From positions 374,501-438,500 of the forward strand of contig LSRY02000013.1 of NCBI GenBank assembly GCA_001643675.2: DNA of 64,000 nucleotides, in the 5' to 3' direction. The notes below the pieces were generated by a model that saw only the letters and a list, made by a program, of their open reading frames with translations, was not told where the DNA came from and did no database searches. The stretch is from Monocercomonoides exilis. Lineage: Eukaryota > Preaxostyla > Oxymonadida > Polymastigidae. Below are positions 11,263-22,266 of this stretch, piece by piece; within the stretch, counting starts at the first letter, position 1; each line of letters opens with the position of its first letter. A program made the position numbers and the translations under genes.

Positions 11263-13086
11263 TCATCATAAAAATGTTGATGATGTGAAAAAAGAAAGTG
11301 AGATTATTAAAATTAAAATTATTAATAATCATAATAAAATTAATGTTTAATTCTGCGAACACCAACACCATTTTATAATATGGAGACAAAGAAGAAAGAA
11401 AAGGAAGAAAGAGATGATGTTGATAATTTTCTTTGAATCATAGTGTATGAAGAGTGAGAATAAATTTTTGTGCTTATAAAGCCCCATCACATCCATTTGC
11501 ATTTGCTTCGAATCTTTCGTAAGCACATTTCTCCTTCTCCAAGAATTTTTCAAATGCTTTCTTTGAAAAATATTCTTTTTTTCTTCAATGCAAGATGCAA
11601 GAATTTTTAATCAAATGAATCAAAGATCTTGCAAATTCTTCTTAACACATCCATTCATCATCTCCATATTTCTTGTATCTGCTCCTCATCCTCATCATCT
11701 TGTGCTGCTTGCGCCTCCAATTGTTGATTGAGACTCATTTGGAAACGCGCATCCCATCAATGATGGAGAAGAATTTTCTTCGTCTTAATTTTTCCGTGTC
11801 TTTTGCTCTTATCATTGCCTTTTGAATGAAAATCTTTCTTTTCCCGTCAATCTTTATTTCTTTTCTTTGACATCTAATCAGCCATTTGTTTTTTCTTCAG
11901 TCATTTGATTTCTTTCTCTGTTTCCTCTAATCAATTATGCAACTTTCTTTTCTGTTTCATCAATCCCAGCCAAATTCCTCTGTCATAGAAACTGTGCTCC
12001 AACCCCAACCCCTACCATGATCCTCTCCTTTTGTTAGTTTATAAAAGTCTTTTTCGAAGCATGTCATTGAATATTTGTGGATTTATAACCTTTTGTTTCC
12101 TCAATATCCAAAAGGACGTCCAACTCTCTTCTTCTTCTTCTTTTTCATTCATTCACAATCACTTCCATTTCTTCCTTCACAAACACCAACATCAATGCAA
12201 TCACCTTCTTTTCCGTTCATTCGTTTTTTTCATTATCTCCTCACCATTTTTTTCTTCTTTTTTTGGAATAATTATCCCTCCCTTGGTATTGCCAACAACT
12301 TTCTTTGCACAAAAACACATAAAATCCGCTCCACTGTCTTATGTTCCAAAATGCAATTTAACTTGGATTGGTCCAACTCTTCTTATTGAATTCTATCCTC
12401 TTTTTCTTCATTCAATAAAAAAACATTTGAATGTTTTCACCTCTTGTTCCGAATAAAAATTATGAAAATCATGCATCTTGAATAACTTCCTTTATTTCCC
12501 AATGGTTGTATAACAATCTGCTCCGTTCTCATCGTATTGCTCTCCAAAGCGGAGATTGGCCATTTCAACAATAATTCAGATTCCTGGACTTTGGAGAGGA
12601 TACGGATGGAAATATCTTCACAACAAATAGAACAATATAAAATACATACATTGCGTCTTTCATGTTAAATAAAGTTGTTGTATTTCCCTTGGCCATCCAA
12701 TGTTCAAAAATCATCAGATTGAATTTAAACATAAATTCAATGATATTGTTTCCTCCTCTCTTCACAAGAAATAATTATTCTAATTCTATATGTTATGTTC
12801 ACTCACTGAACTCTCATTTTATGAACAGATATTCCAAATCGAAATATCCATATTGATCAAAACATCCATAACAACAAACTTGAAAGAATAAACCTTTGCA
12901 TTTCATAATATTTACTTGTCCAAATTCCAAAACAGGAAAGAGTGGTATGAGCTATGATTTTTTTCGCGCCTGTTATCAGTGTTTACATTTCATCCATTTT
13001 TTCTCTTTTTCATTCCTTTGTTTTAATGAAAATGGCAAAATATTGATTCCTGATGATTGCACTGTCTTTGTGAAAAGATACCAGAG
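10802..13086. other. Gene-poor region
   Basis: No gene is supported. It contains a 55-T homopolymer (11205-11259) and a pyrimidine-rich plus strand from about 11570 to 12460, which produces Phe/Ser/His-rich open frames that look spurious. The rest is AT-rich without visible structure. Confidence 0.45.
11205..11259. repeat. Poly(T) tract, about 55 nt
   Basis: Uninterrupted run of T. It could be the tail of a retroposed copy lying on the minus strand, or simple slippage. No element body is recognisable beside it, and the exact length may be an assembly choice. Confidence 0.8.
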
Positions 13087-14493
13087 ATGGAAGGCACAGA
13101 AGAGTATTTTGGTGTGTTCATTTGATTCTATCGGAGGAGGGGAAATTGCAATTAATTTCTGATTTTTTAGCAAAAGAAATGTTTCCTGGAATGGATTTTG
13201 CAGAAGAAGAAAAAAGTCTGCTGAAGGAGGAGATGAATGGAATGCTGAAGAATATGGATAAAGAAGAATTGAAGCATTTTTTCTCGAAAGAAGAATTTGA
13301 TGAAAATTACAAATTGATTGAATTAAACAAATATCCTTTTGAAAAAGCACTAATGTTGCTGAAACATGTTGGATATAACAATGCAAAAAAATTGAGAGAC
13401 CATCATTGTTTAACAGATATTTCCTTGAAAAAAAGATTTATCAGGATGATTGTTGAAGAAGGAAAGAAAAAAGACGGAAATGATGAGAGATTATTGGTTG
13501 ATCTTTGTGAATGCTATTTATTTTATCGTGCGAGATATGTTTTAATCAACGATGAAATATTATTAACTTGCGTGAAATGCCTTCTGAAAGTTGCATTGAA
13601 CAAGGAAGAAAACAAGGAAGCACGAAAAGAAGTGGAAATAGCTTTGTTGGCATTGGGTGATGTTAGATATTTTGTGTGGATACTTCAATTTCGTTTTTTA
13701 ATCACTTTCCATTTTTAATAATTAGGATATGTCAGAAGAACTGTATTTGAATGAGATCAAAGAGATTGTCCAATATAATCAGGATCATCACAATCTGACA
13801 CATCTGGCATATCAATCAGCATGGCAGTTTTTGTTCAACAGATTTTTTGGTGATAAAATGTTAGAAATAGTAATTGTGAATGAACTGCATTTTATCACTG
13901 AAGCAACAAGAGAATTGGAAAAGCTTACAAGAAGTGTGGATTGGCAAATAAAAGATGATGATAAAAGAGGAAAAGAAACAGAAGATGTGAATACTTTGAG
14001 GAGATGGCTCCACACTTTAGAAATTTGCTTCGAATTTCATAGGATGCAAAATGAAGAACTTGTTGAGCTTGTCTGCAGCATTATTCAGATATTCCGAGCA
14101 GCGAAGGGTTATTACGGATATATTTGCGATTTGTGCTATAATTCAATGATTAAAGCAGTGAAAAATAAAGCTGTGAAAATTGATTGCTTGTTGAAAGGAG
14201 GAACTGTAGATCTGTTCTCAGAAGAAATGAATCAATCGACTTTGAAAGATGCAGTTATTTGGGATTGTTCGGATTTCTTTATGAATATTTCGGAAAGACA
14301 GAGAAAAAAGACGGACGGACATACTGAAGAAGAGGAAAGAAAGGCAACGAAAATGGAGGTGTTTGAAAAGATGGAAGAAGAAGGCTACGAAGATATCATC
14401 ACAAGCTTTCTTGAAATTTTTTATTTTCTGAACAATAAATATTTTAGTGATTTCTTATCGTTTAATATTTTTGATTATTTTGTAAATGCTTGA
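13087..14493 (+). CDS. Oxymonad-type multicopy family protein, copy 1
   Basis: Three exons, 13087-13111, 13171-13673 and 13726-14493, giving 431 aa starting MEGTEEYFAKEM. It has the family landmarks: MDKEELKHFFSKEEF, LLKHVGY, a MIVEEGKKK/ERLLVDLCECYL block, ALLALGD, HHNLTHLAYQSAWQF, VNELHF and a C-terminal EEGYEDIITSF...FDYFVNA. The fold looks all-helical and repeat-like, but I know no function. Exon 1 was inferred because the first intron (phase 1) repairs the frame and falls at the same place as in the copy at 33146. Likewise the second intron makes GDVRYF join DMSEELYL, which matches the family pattern in length. No signal peptide or membrane segment is seen. Without exon 1 the first in-frame ATG would be 13179. 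Confidence 0.75.
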
Positions 14494-15071
14494 GAAAATA
14501 AGACACATTTCATGAAACACTCAAATTTTTCTTTTATAAATTTTTTCTTTGACCAAACTTCATTTTGATGAAATGAAGAAAGAAAAGAGAGTTTGAATGA
14601 TTTCAATTAACTTCTTTTCTTCTTCAAAAGTCTTTTAAAAAGATCTGTTTGTTCAGCAAATTTCATGAAACAAAAATCAATATTTTCTTTCTCGTTCATC
14701 AACTTGAAAAGTCTCTCCTATGCTCTTTTGAGCCGTTTTGCATCCTTCTTCCTCTTTCTAAACATTTCCACATTCCATCAATTATCATTGAATTGAAGAA
14801 GAAAAATCAAAATCCTGGAATAAATCGAGAGTTTGTGAATAAATGTGTATGACAATATAATGACGTTTTCTTTAGGTAACTAATCAATTGATTGTAGCAT
14901 CTCTAACACAATTGCAGACTTTCTTTAACCATTGTTCTTTCTGTTTCGCTTTTCAATATTACTCATTTAACAATTATCAAGAATACAAAATTCACAGCTA
15001 GTGTGCAATGAAGAAGAGATATGATGAAAACAAGGAATGAATAAGATGAAGAATGAACCATAACTGAATTA

Positions 15072-15450
15072 GAGTCAACATTTTAACGGGTCTTTTTCCC
15101 TTTTTGGCACTTTTTTTGTTTTTCCTTGCAAAATGTCGAGAAATGAGAAGTAGTTTTCAGCACATTTAAAATCCTCTTTATCAAGTTCAATTCTATTTAT
15201 TTGCTGTTTTCTTTTTTATTTTTGTTTTTTTTCTCATCGAGAAATTAAGTTTTTTAGCAAAATTTAACAGGACTTTTAACAGCCAACCAGGCAACTCACA
15301 AGAAATTTATAACTTTTTTAAAATTGCAAAACTATTATCTAACTGTTTTTTAATTCTTTTTTTTCACGAACACTTTTTTCTTGTTTTTTTCACATTTCTT
15401 TTTTTTAACAACATGCAAACATTAAACTGATTATTTCTTGATAAATATGA
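15072..15450 (+). repeat. Repeat segment A, plus orientation
   Basis: About 380 bp beginning near GAGTCAACATTTTAACGGG and ending near GATTATTTCTTGATAAATATG. Its reverse complement recurs, diverged, at 15981-16359; the stretch AAAATGTCGAGAAATGAGAA is shared exactly apart from orientation. It is interpreted as the left part of an element that was interrupted downstream. Confidence 0.75.
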
Positions 15451-15457
15451 TGAAATG

Positions 15458-15484
15458 AAAAAAAAAAAAAAAAAAAAAAAAAAA
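15458..15484. repeat. Poly(A) tract, 27 nt
   Basis: Uninterrupted A run at the inner edge of repeat segment A, where the inverted copy is inserted. It may mark an insertion junction. Confidence 0.75.
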
Positions 15485-15714
15485 TGTAATGAAAACAAAT
15501 ACTCTAATAATGAAGTTTTGAAAAAATAAAACATTTATTTTTTCTATTTATCTTTAACGGACAAATTGTGCAAACTAAAATTGATCAACGATCAATTTTT
15601 TGTGATAAAGTTAAATACTTGACAAATAGAAGAAATTATTGTTTTTTATATCAACGCTTCATTAATAAAGAAATGTTTTTCATATCAAATTTTAATTTTC
15701 ATCATTTCAATATA

Positions 15715-16359
15715 TGGGGCAAAATATTTTTCTTCAGGCATTTTCATTGAAATATTATGCACTTTTCATTCACTTTTTGAATTCAAAAAACACAATAAAA
15801 TTGGGTCCATTTTTTGACATTCGTGAAATGTTGGAAAACTTAACGTTTTGATTTCAACGATGCCTGTTTACAGATATGAAAATCAGATTTATTTGGAATT
15901 CTGAGAAAGAAAAATAAAGTTACGAATGAAACAATTTTTCCATGATATGTGCAAAAAATGCTTGAAAGTCAATATTTTCCCACATATTAACAAAGAAATA
16001 ATCAGATTTGTTCTTGCATGTTGATGAAAATTTGAAATGCGAAAAAATCAAGAAAAAAGTGTTTGTGAAAAAAAGATTTTAAAGATTAATAGTTCGAAGC
16101 AAATGCTATATAAAACATGTCCCCAATTTCTTGAGCGATTCCCAGTTGGCTTGAAAAAGAACTATTAAATTTAACAAAAAAACGATATTTCTCGATGTGT
16201 AAAAAACGAAAATAAAAATGAAACCAGTAAATAAATAGAATTATACTTGTTATAAAGTATTTTTAAAACGCTGAAAACTACTTCTCATTTCTCGACATTT
16301 TGCAAGCAAAAACATAAAAAGTGCCAATTAAGGAAAAAGTCCCGTTAAAAAGCTGACCC
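15715..16359 (-). repeat. Repeat segments A+B, contiguous, minus orientation
   Basis: Read on the minus strand, this copy contains segment A (16359 to 15981) followed directly by segment B (15979 to 15715). Segment B includes TGAAATCAAAACGTTAAG and a CACGAATGTCAAAAAATG motif shared with the plus copy at 16412. This is the only uninterrupted A-B copy in the window. Confidence 0.75.
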
Positions 16360-16411
16360 TATATTTCTCAATTTTTTTATGGAACAAAATTCAAAAATCA
16401 AAATATCTGGG

Positions 16412-16676
16412 TGAAAATACTGACTTTCAAGCTTTTTATGCACAAAGCATGAAAAAATTGTTTCGCTCATAACTTTGTTTCGCTTTCTCAGATTTCAAAA
16501 TAAATTTGAATTTATCATCCGTGAACAGGCATCATTGAAATCAAAACATAAAGAATTGTGATATTCACGAATGTCAAAAAATGTTCCCACTTTTATAGTG
16601 TTTTTTGTTTTCAAAAAGTTAATGATAAGTGCATTATTTCTCAATGAAAATGCCTGAAGTCAAATATTTTGTCCCA
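16412..16676 (+). repeat. Repeat segment B, plus orientation
   Basis: About 265 bp. Shared landmarks with the minus copy include TGACTTTCAAGC, ATTGAAATCAAAACAT, CACGAATGTCAAAAAATG and AATGAAAATGCCTGAAG. With segment A at 15072 it would make a second, plus-oriented A-B element split by about 960 bp. Confidence 0.75.
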
Positions 16677-18021
16677 TTTCTCCTTTAATAACTTTCCGAT
16701 TGGGAAAAAGTTCTTTCATTTAGTTAAAAAAATAAGAAAATCGAATATTTAAAAAAAAAAGTTTCATGTAACAGCAATGATAACTGAATTTTGTTTTATG
16801 ATAAAATTTGCATTTTGGAAAAATATTAAACCTTGAACGAAATTTCCTAATCAATACCCGTTAGCACAGTCTAAGACCAATTAGTGGTTCATAAAACCTA
16901 AAAGTTAGACTCAAAACCGTTTTGATTGAGTCAAGACCGAGTGATTCAATTCTGGAAGTTTGATCAATCAAAATGACAGTTTTTGATAATTTATTTTTTT
17001 CATTTTTGAAATCATTTTCTATGAAAAATATTTATTTTCATTAAATAATAGAACAAATTACATCGAAAAAGTCGAATTTTCTTTATTTCGATATTTTTTG
17101 GATTTTCACATTTAAATTTTGTATCAGTTTTTTCGATTAAAACAAATAAAACTCTTATTTCTCACACTTATATGAAAATTTGGATGCTTTTAACTTATTA
17201 AACATAAAGATCTTAAGTCTTAAAAAGATAAAAAAATATTTTTTGATAAATTTATAATTTTGACTTTAATTAAAAAAATATATCAATAAAAATGAAAAAA
17301 ATAGCTTCAAAGCAATGTTTGTTTGATTGCTTTAAATGTTTGACTCAAAAAAACATCGATCATTAAGTTTCATGGAAAAAATGCAAACTTTAACATTAAA
17401 AACATTTTCGCAGAAAAATAATGAAAAAATAAATATAGTTAAGAATGTTTTTGAGCAAACAAATAAATCAATGCAAACACTAAATCCAATATCTATTCAT
17501 ATCAATCTTATTTGCAGAAAAATGAACATTGTTCATTACGGACTTATTTTCATTTTACAACAAAAAAGAACTAATATACATATAAATGACAATAAATAAG
17601 TTAATATTTCAAAAAATTTTTAAAAACAAACGACTCTGTGACTAAAAACACAAAAAATTTCAAAGAATTTCTATCAAATTTGATCCATATTTTTTTTATT
17701 TCTGATCAAAAATTAGATTGAGGGAAAATCAAATTGATTGAGTCAAAACCAATAAAAAAAACAAAAAACGTTTTGATTTAATCAATTCGTATTGACCCGC
17801 TCAATTCGTTTAAGGTCTATTTTTCATTCAAATAAAATATTCAAATATAAAAAAAAAATTCATCGTGAACTTATTTTAAATAAAAATGCAAACGATTTTG
17901 AATGCCAACACGCTATTATTTTCAAATTGAAAGTTTTTTTATCTAAAAAAAGAATTTAATGAATTCTACAGAAAAATTTCCTCGATAAAAGATCTGAATA
18001 TAATAAAAATATTTCTTTTTG

Positions 18022-18642
18022 ATGATTGAAAGAGAAGAAGAATTGAGGATGAAAGTGAGCATCATTGGAGATTATGGAGTAGGAGTCTCTTCATTGACTC
18101 AAAGATACGTTGATGTAGATTTTTACAATCACAGACATGGAATAAGTCCTGATTTTAAGTCAAAACATGTTTCTGCTGATGATAAAAAAGTTCTGGCAAT
18201 TTTTTTTGAAGGAAAATTTGGTCACAGGTTTAAGAAGGTTCTGGAAGTATTTTTTCGAAGAGCGGATGCTTGTGCGCTTGTCTTCAGACTGTCATCGCGT
18301 GATTCTTTTGATTATTTGAAAGAGATGAAAAAACAGATAGACGACACACTGGCGAACTTATCGAATGATTGTCCACTTGTGCTTATTGGAAGCGGAAGCG
18401 ATCAGTGGGAGCATCGGGCTGTTAACCGATTTGAGGTGGAAGACTGGTGCAAAAAAGAAGGATTTTGTGGGTATTTTGAGGCGTCAGCAGAAACAGGAGA
18501 GAATGTGGATGAGGCATTCACAGAGCTGGTACGGCTGGGCTTGAGTTACCACGAATCCAAACCCGTTGAAGCAGATGAGGTTGTTGCTGAAGAGCCATCT
18601 GCCAAAAACGAGAAAACATCATTCAAATGTTTTCTGATGTGA
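18022..18642 (+). CDS. Rab-like small GTPase homologue lacking nucleotide-binding motifs
   Basis: Single exon, 206 aa, ATG at 18022. The Ras/Rab fold is recognisable: MKVSIIGDYGVGVSSLTQRY near the N-terminus, ACALVFRLSSRDSFDYL for strand 4, and EASAETGENVDEAFTELV for the G5 region. The P-loop lysine is missing (G16-DYGVG-V22-S23 in place of GK[ST]). The DxxG switch-II motif is replaced by FFEGKFGHRF, and NKxD is replaced by GSGSD. GTP binding and hydrolysis are therefore doubtful, and a pseudo-GTPase is likely. The C-terminus ends KCFLM, a plausible CaaX prenylation box (Met suggests farnesyl), so membrane attachment seems retained. The gene has no intron and sits in a gene-poor stretch. Confidence 0.8.
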   Translation: MIEREEELRMKVSIIGDYGVGVSSLTQRYVDVDFYNHRHGISPDFKSKHVSADDKKVLAIFFEGKFGHRFKKVLEVFFRRADACALVFRLSSRDSFDYLKEMKKQIDDTLANLSNDCPLVLIGSGSDQWEHRAVNRFEVEDWCKKEGFCGYFEASAETGENVDEAFTELVRLGLSYHESKPVEADEVVAEEPSAKNEKTSFKCFLM

Positions 18643-20431
18643 AATGGAGGATTTCTAAAATTAATATTATTTTACATTTTCTATTTTATTTTATTTTCTA
18701 TTTTCTATTTTATTTTATTTCTTTTAGTTTCTTTTGTATCTCGAGTGTTTTCGAAGGTGATTTTCTGTTTGCTTGTTGGGTTTTTTCAAAGATAAATTTT
18801 TTCTTTTGTTTGATGTTTTTGTTCAATTTTTGGTTCGTTTTTTATCAGTTGTCCATTTTGCTAAATGAATAGCTTGCATGACTGAAATAGAGAGGGTTTA
18901 TTTGTGCCTTTTGTTTTGAAATTCTTTTTGGAGCGTGATGGATGTGCATCGTTCATCAGTTTGCCAAGGAAGTTTGGGCAAATGCAGGTTGCCTTTTCTT
19001 GAAAGCGAGTTGAATGACATGTTTTAAATATTTATCCAATATTTAATTAAGTTATAGAAAAGTGGGGATAATTATTGAAGAAAAGATTCTTTCAAAAGAA
19101 AATGCATTATTATTGTTGATGTGCATTGGATGTTGTAAGAACTTCGAACTTTTGAACTAATGGAGTTAGAGTTATAATTATTTGCTTCTCAGTAAACTTG
19201 AAAATACTATCATTGAGAAAGCTGCAAAAAAGGATAGAAAAATGAAAAGATGAAACTCCAATTTTTAATGTGCATTCTTATGCTGTTTAAGAATTGTGCT
19301 TTTCTGCAAAAGAAATTGCTCTCATTGTGCGAATCTTGACTGTTGAAAGCAGCGAAAAACAAAGATGAAAGAAAAGGATTAATAAAAGAACTGGAAGTGA
19401 CTTTATTGCCTTTGAGCAATTCACGCGTACATTGCGAATGAGAATTTTTATTTCATTTATGATAACATTGTATTTCTTTCTTTCTTTCATGAGAATTTGA
19501 AAAAAGAGCTTTATTTAAAAGAGGTTACAAAAATCATCAAATATCGTTAAGAATAATACAATCTGATATAGATTGCGTATCATTCTGGGTGAATATTATT
19601 TATATGCAGATTTACTGCAAAAGAAGTATTGAATATTTGATGGTGAATGATCTGAACTTTAGAAGAGAAGCAATGGGAGAACAAGAAGAGGCTGTTAAAT
19701 GCATGAATCGGAGGAAAAATGGAATTGAAGGAAAAATGAAACACGAAACAATAGTTACAAGTTGGAGCAAGGTTATAAGATTACATTTTTCTTCCATTAA
19801 GATATGAAGAGATATATATTTCTTCCAATAGAACTTACCTAGAGATTGTTCAAATCTGTAATGTATTATTAGAGAACTGCTTATAACATATACTTCAGAT
19901 ATTGGTACTTATGATAAATAATTTCACCAGAAAAATCCGAAGTATTGTTGAAGTGGGAATTACATGTGCAATGTCTGATGAACTCTTTCAACTTTGAAGT
20001 TACAGAGCATAGAACATTGCTTCCATTCATTTGTGCTTTTTCGAAAGCTCAAAAAGAAAGATTGACATTGAAAGCATTGCTCTAAACTTTTAATGCAATC
20101 ATTATTATGTTCAAGCAATAAATGAAGACAGAAAAGAAGACTATGTAGTAAGTTTTTAACGAATGCCTTTGAACAAATTTGATTAAAAAAAATGATAGTT
20201 GATAAATTAGAATGTATTTTTGGAGTGTTTTGAAAAATTTGATTTATTTTGAATTTGCTAAAAGATCCTTTATTTTTTCTTCAAAACGATTTTCATTCCA
20301 ATTATTACCAATTGCTAGAAAACAATCCCCCCAAAATATGATAATTATGATTGAGGGTGTTCCAAAATCAGTTTATTAATGAAGATCTATTTATGCAATT
20401 TATATGTTTTGATCAAAAAATATTCACAAAA
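18643..20431. other. Gene-poor region
   Basis: Starts with a T-rich stretch of TATTT/TTTTA runs (18660-18730). The small open frames on both strands (for example around 19210-19490 and 19589-19807) have no recognisable content. Nothing else is supported. Confidence 0.4.
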
Positions 20432-21942
20432 ATGATGTGGAATCCAACTTTCAAGCGGTTGAAGCCCGCTTATGTTGAAGATTGCAGAAATCTTATAATT
20501 TTGTTTGGGCAAAAGAATGATTTTTCATACGCCTCATTTAAATCTGTTTGGGGTGACATGAAATTCACTTTCATCCATGATTCAAAGCCTGAAGATGTAG
20601 ATGATGACGATTTTATGCAGGAACTTTATAGAATATTTATAGGTATATGTTTTCTTTGTTATATGCATTTATTAATGTTTTTGTTATGTTTCTTTTATTG
20701 ATTTTTTTTAGATTTCCTCTTTATACAAGGACAACCATCTTATGTTCGAGTAGGTGCAATTTTTGGTTTATATACATTGTTTTTAACTCGTAAAGGGGAA
20801 AGAGTTTTGATCAAAATTGACGATAGTATGAAAAGACACCTTTAAAATTGTAATTTTATATATTTTTTTCCAAACTAACTATCTTTGGAAATAATTAATT
20901 GATGCTTTTTTTAACAGCCGTTATGCAGGAACTTCAAAGTCTTTCAAGAGAATTGATCGCACTAAATGCCACAGATGCATTCTTTGCTTTGAGAGATCTT
21001 CGCGTTATGCATAAAGCCTTTGCATACACAGCCGTTATGTACACTCCAGGGCCTCCATCTACATTGCCAGACGAAGAAATATCTGCATCCGTTCCTGCGG
21101 AATGGCTTACTTCCAATGGCGTGGCTACAAGCGTTGACTTTTTGGAAATACAAAGGGCAAAAGAGTCTTATGAACGTGCAAAAATTGTTGCACTTCAAGA
21201 GGCAAAGGACAATGGAGTTGAAAGCTCAACAATTGAAGAACTTCTTCACACTGATGTCCTGGCCCCAACAGTTGCAGAAGAGATTGTGAAACATGAAAGC
21301 TATATGTTGCAATCCATGACCCATGGAATTACAGATCCTACTGCTTTGATCGCAGAACGAATGAAATTGCGACTTCAAGCAATGTCTGTTGGAGTGAAGC
21401 ATACCTCACGAGGAAAAGAGGAAGATGAAGATGAAGGAATGGGGATCGGACTTGACGCAATGGGTGTCGGTACTGCAGGTGCGGTTCCTGGTGATGGTGA
21501 AGAAGACGGTATGGGCGAAGGAGGAGAAGGAGGAGAGGAAGGTGAGAACGGCATGCCTGGAATGGGCATGAAGAGAAGAAGGCCAATGATTGGTGTTCAG
21601 CAGCAGCAGCAACAACAACTGTCTCGTCCTCAATTCAAAAGAGGAAGGAAGTCACAATATCTTCAGGACTTTGACTTGGGAGGGCCAATGATGACGCCGC
21701 AAATGATGATGCAGATGGACCCACAAATGATGCAGCAGTATCAGCAATTGTTATTAACGCAACAGGCAGCTATGATGGCGCAGCAAGGACAAATGCAACA
21801 AATGCAGCAACAGCAGCAGCATCCAATGATGGTTTCCGGTGAGGGAATGCAGATGATGTCGCAAATGAATTCAGATGGAGAGACACAGGTCACAAGCTCT
21901 GAAATGGACATGAATGAACAGTCTCAAATGAAGCAAGAATAA
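20432..21942 (+). CDS. SNAPC1-like snRNA-activating complex subunit
   Basis: Three exons, 20432-20642, 20712-20825 and 20918-21942, giving 449 aa. SNAPc binds the proximal sequence element of snRNA promoters and recruits Pol II or Pol III. The N-terminal 150 residues follow the SNAP43 pattern: DCRNLIILFGQKNDFSYASF, VWGDMKF, IDFLFIQGQPSYVRVGAIFGLYTLF, a basic KGERVLIKI strand, and then the helix LRDLRVMHKAFAYTAVMYTP. Both introns restore the frame exactly inside this conserved region. The C-terminal half is low complexity: a Gly/Glu stretch, then Gln/Met-rich runs (QQQQQQ, MMMQMDPQMMQQYQQ) that could act as a flexible interaction surface. The start is the first ATG of a tandem pair; upstream Met codons in the open frame (from 20351) are less likely. 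Confidence 0.75.
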
Positions 21943-22266
21943 AAGTTTAACTTAATATGTTGCAAAATTTGCTTCATGAACAAAAATTATTAAGGAGCTT
22001 ATTTTTTTTTGAAAAAAAATAATTAACGAAGAATTTTTTTATATATTTTATTTATCCTTCTGTTCCAATTTTTAAAGACTTTATATCATTATTTTTGTTG
22101 CATGTTTATTTGTTCGTTGAAAACCATAGAAAAATGAAAGTAATTTCAAAGTCCAATAAATAAACTCCGCTAATAATCAATAATAACTGTTAAAAGTTAT
22201 GTTTCGTACGACTTGATTATTTGATCTTTTGTATTATTCTTCAAATAGAAAGTATTTAGAACAAAA
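21943..22266. other. Intergenic spacer
   Basis: AT-rich 324-bp spacer between two same-strand genes; nothing recognisable. Confidence 0.4.

Larger units (their letters stand above)
14494..18021. other. Gene-poor region with nested inverted repeats
   Basis: No gene is supported; the small open frames are AT-rich and unconserved in appearance. The region holds the repeat segments listed separately (15072-16676), a 27-A run, and two copies of a 17-nt motif (TTGATTGAGTCAARACC) at 16922 and 17734. Confidence 0.5.

Noticed and set aside
12031..12456. Open frame of 141 codons, Phe/Ser/His-rich
   Set aside because: It lies in a polypyrimidine-rich stretch that gives Phe/Ser/Leu codons by composition; no ATG context, introns or motifs support it.
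17336..17599. Open frame of 87 codons in the gene-poor region
   Set aside because: Lys/Asn/Ile-rich and AT-driven; nothing recognisable around it.
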